From Mesorhizobium sp. M1B.F.Ca.ET.045.04.1.1 (GTDB lineage Bacteria > Pseudomonadota > Alphaproteobacteria > Rhizobiales > Rhizobiaceae), in NCBI RefSeq assembly GCF_003952465.1, contig NZ_CP034448.1, positions 372,001 to 436,000 of the forward strand: DNA of 64,000 nt. Reading direction: 5' to 3'. Both the position numbers and the translations under genes were made by a program. Below the pieces are notes generated by a model, which searched no databases, was not told the origin of the DNA, and saw nothing but the letters and a program-made list of their open reading frames with translations. Below, piece after piece: positions 63,346 through 64,000 of this stretch (position 1 is the first letter of the stretch; each line of letters opens with the position of its first letter).

Positions 63346-64000
63346 GTGAGCGCGGTGGAAGCTGCCGCAGTCCCATCCGGCGAGGCGCAGAGCGGCGCCG
63401 CCGAAGCCATCCATGTCGAGAACCTGCACAAGAAGTTCGGCCAGTTGCATGTGCTGAAGGGTGTTTCGCTGTCGGCGCGAGACGGCGAGGTGATCGCGAT
63501 CATCGGCGGCTCGGGCTCCGGCAAATCGACGCTGCTGCGCTGCATCAACTGCCTGGAAAACCCGACCAGCGGCCTCATCCGCGTCAATGGCGAGGAGATC
63601 AAGCTGAAGGCCGACAGCCACGGCCACACGGTTCCCGCCGACCGCAAGCAGATCGAGCGCATCCGTTCCCGGCTCGGCATGGTGTTCCAGAACTTCAACC
63701 TGTGGAGCCACATGACGCTGATCGAAAACGTCATCGAGGTTCCGGTGCATGTGCTTGGCGTCAAGCGCGACGAGGCGATCGCGCAGGCCGAGAAGCTGCT
63801 TGCTCGCGTTGGCCTCGCCGAGAAGCGCGACGTCTATCCGGCATTCCTCTCGGGCGGCCAGCAGCAGCGCGCCGCGATCGCCCGGGCGCTGGCGATCAAT
63901 CCGCGCGTCATGCTGTTCGACGAGCCGACCTCGGCGCTCGACCCGGAGCTGGTCGGCGAGGTGCTGAAAGTGATCGGCGACCTGGCGCGCGAGGGGCGCA
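63346..64000 (+). CDS. Polar amino-acid ABC transporter ATPase (HisP/OccP/NocP-type), cut by window edge
   Basis: The GTG at 63346 starts a HisP-class ATPase; 218 codons are inside the window. Residues about 24-40 ([19 protein letters not shown]) open the ABC domain, then Walker [11 protein letters not shown]-loop [19 protein letters not shown], signature [15 protein letters not shown] and Walker [20 protein letters not shown]. The insert [23 protein letters not shown] is typical of histidine/arginine/octopine-type ATPases. Position beside dimethylargininase suggests uptake of arginine-like compounds. The upstream 211 bases separate it from the divergent dimethylargininase gene. Confidence 0.9.
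   Translation, partial: MSAVEAAAVPSGEAQSGAAEAIHVENLHKKFGQLHVLKGVSLSARDGEVIAIIGGSGSGKSTLLRCINCLENPTSGLIRVNGEEIKLKADSHGHTVPADRKQIERIRSRLGMVFQNFNLWSHMTLIENVIEVPVHVLGVKRDEAIAQAEKLLARVGLAEKRDVYPAFLSGGQQQRAAIARALAINPRVMLFDEPTSALDPELVGEVLKVIGDLAREGR

Overview
The window looks like chromosomal DNA of a Rhizobiales bacterium, most probably Mesorhizobium. The evidence is high GC content, the block TIGR02300 gene - aroA - cmk - rpsA with a tRNA-Ala beside it, an exoX/exoY/exoF/exoQ/exoZ-type exopolysaccharide (EPS) locus, many ABC uptake operons, and small palindromic intergenic repeats. Genus assignment is inference from gene content; no database was searched.

Region 1 (1-20.3 kb) is a surface-polysaccharide locus with a ribosomal-peptide cluster inside it. 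It holds a truncated GMC oxidoreductase, a UDP-glucose dehydrogenase, a secreted GH16 glucanase (ExoK-like), a GT2 glycosyltransferase, exoX, exoY, exoF, an ExoZ-like acyltransferase, an exoQ-like polymerase, a LuxR regulator and a GT4 glycosyltransferase. Between 4.5 and 12.1 kb lies what I read as a complete lasso-peptide pathway. It has a 50-residue precursor (6165-6317) that I found by reading the sequence, a PqqD-like leader-binding protein (B1), a transglutaminase-fold leader peptidase (B2), an asparagine-synthetase-like macrolactam synthetase (C), an HPr-kinase-like peptide kinase (K) and an ABC exporter (D). A nucleotidyltransferase-fold gene is divergent from it. The predicted core starts GASGTTALD, giving a Gly1-Asp9 ring, and ends in Ser, the residue such kinases are known to phosphorylate. 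A dispersed palindromic repeat has inserted exactly between B1 and B2. A TGCNNTGCAGCA-type motif recurs upstream of the precursor, the nucleotidyltransferase, exoY, exoQ and a small hypothetical gene, which suggests shared control of the peptide and EPS.

Region 2 (20.4-50.4 kb) is catabolism and uptake. It contains an aldehyde dehydrogenase with a DUF1349 partner, a Dpp/Opp-type peptide/nickel-class ABC system with an NtaA/DszA-type flavin monooxygenase and a DUF427 protein, a DeoR-controlled sugar operon (kinase, ABC transporter, tagatose/allulose 3-epimerase-type isomerase) divergent from a class II aldolase-kinase-HAD operon, a CUT1-type ABC operon headed by a GntR regulator and a cystathionine-lyase-like PLP enzyme, a divergent DJ-1/GlxA pair, a DUF2161 nuclease-fold protein and a lipoprotein.

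Region 3 (50.5-64 kb) begins with a passenger/beta-barrel autotransporter split by a one-base frameshift in a G5 tract. Then follow tRNA-Ala(GGC), the housekeeping block (TIGR02300 protein, aroA, cmk, rpsA with a strong terminator), an SDR, and a probable arginine-derivative module: 2-ketoarginine decarboxylase-like TPP enzyme, TetR regulator, dimethylarginine hydrolase, and a polar amino-acid ABC ATPase that runs off the right edge.

No IS transposase, CRISPR array, rRNA or replication origin was seen. Long antisense ORFs are frequent because of the GC content and were discarded.
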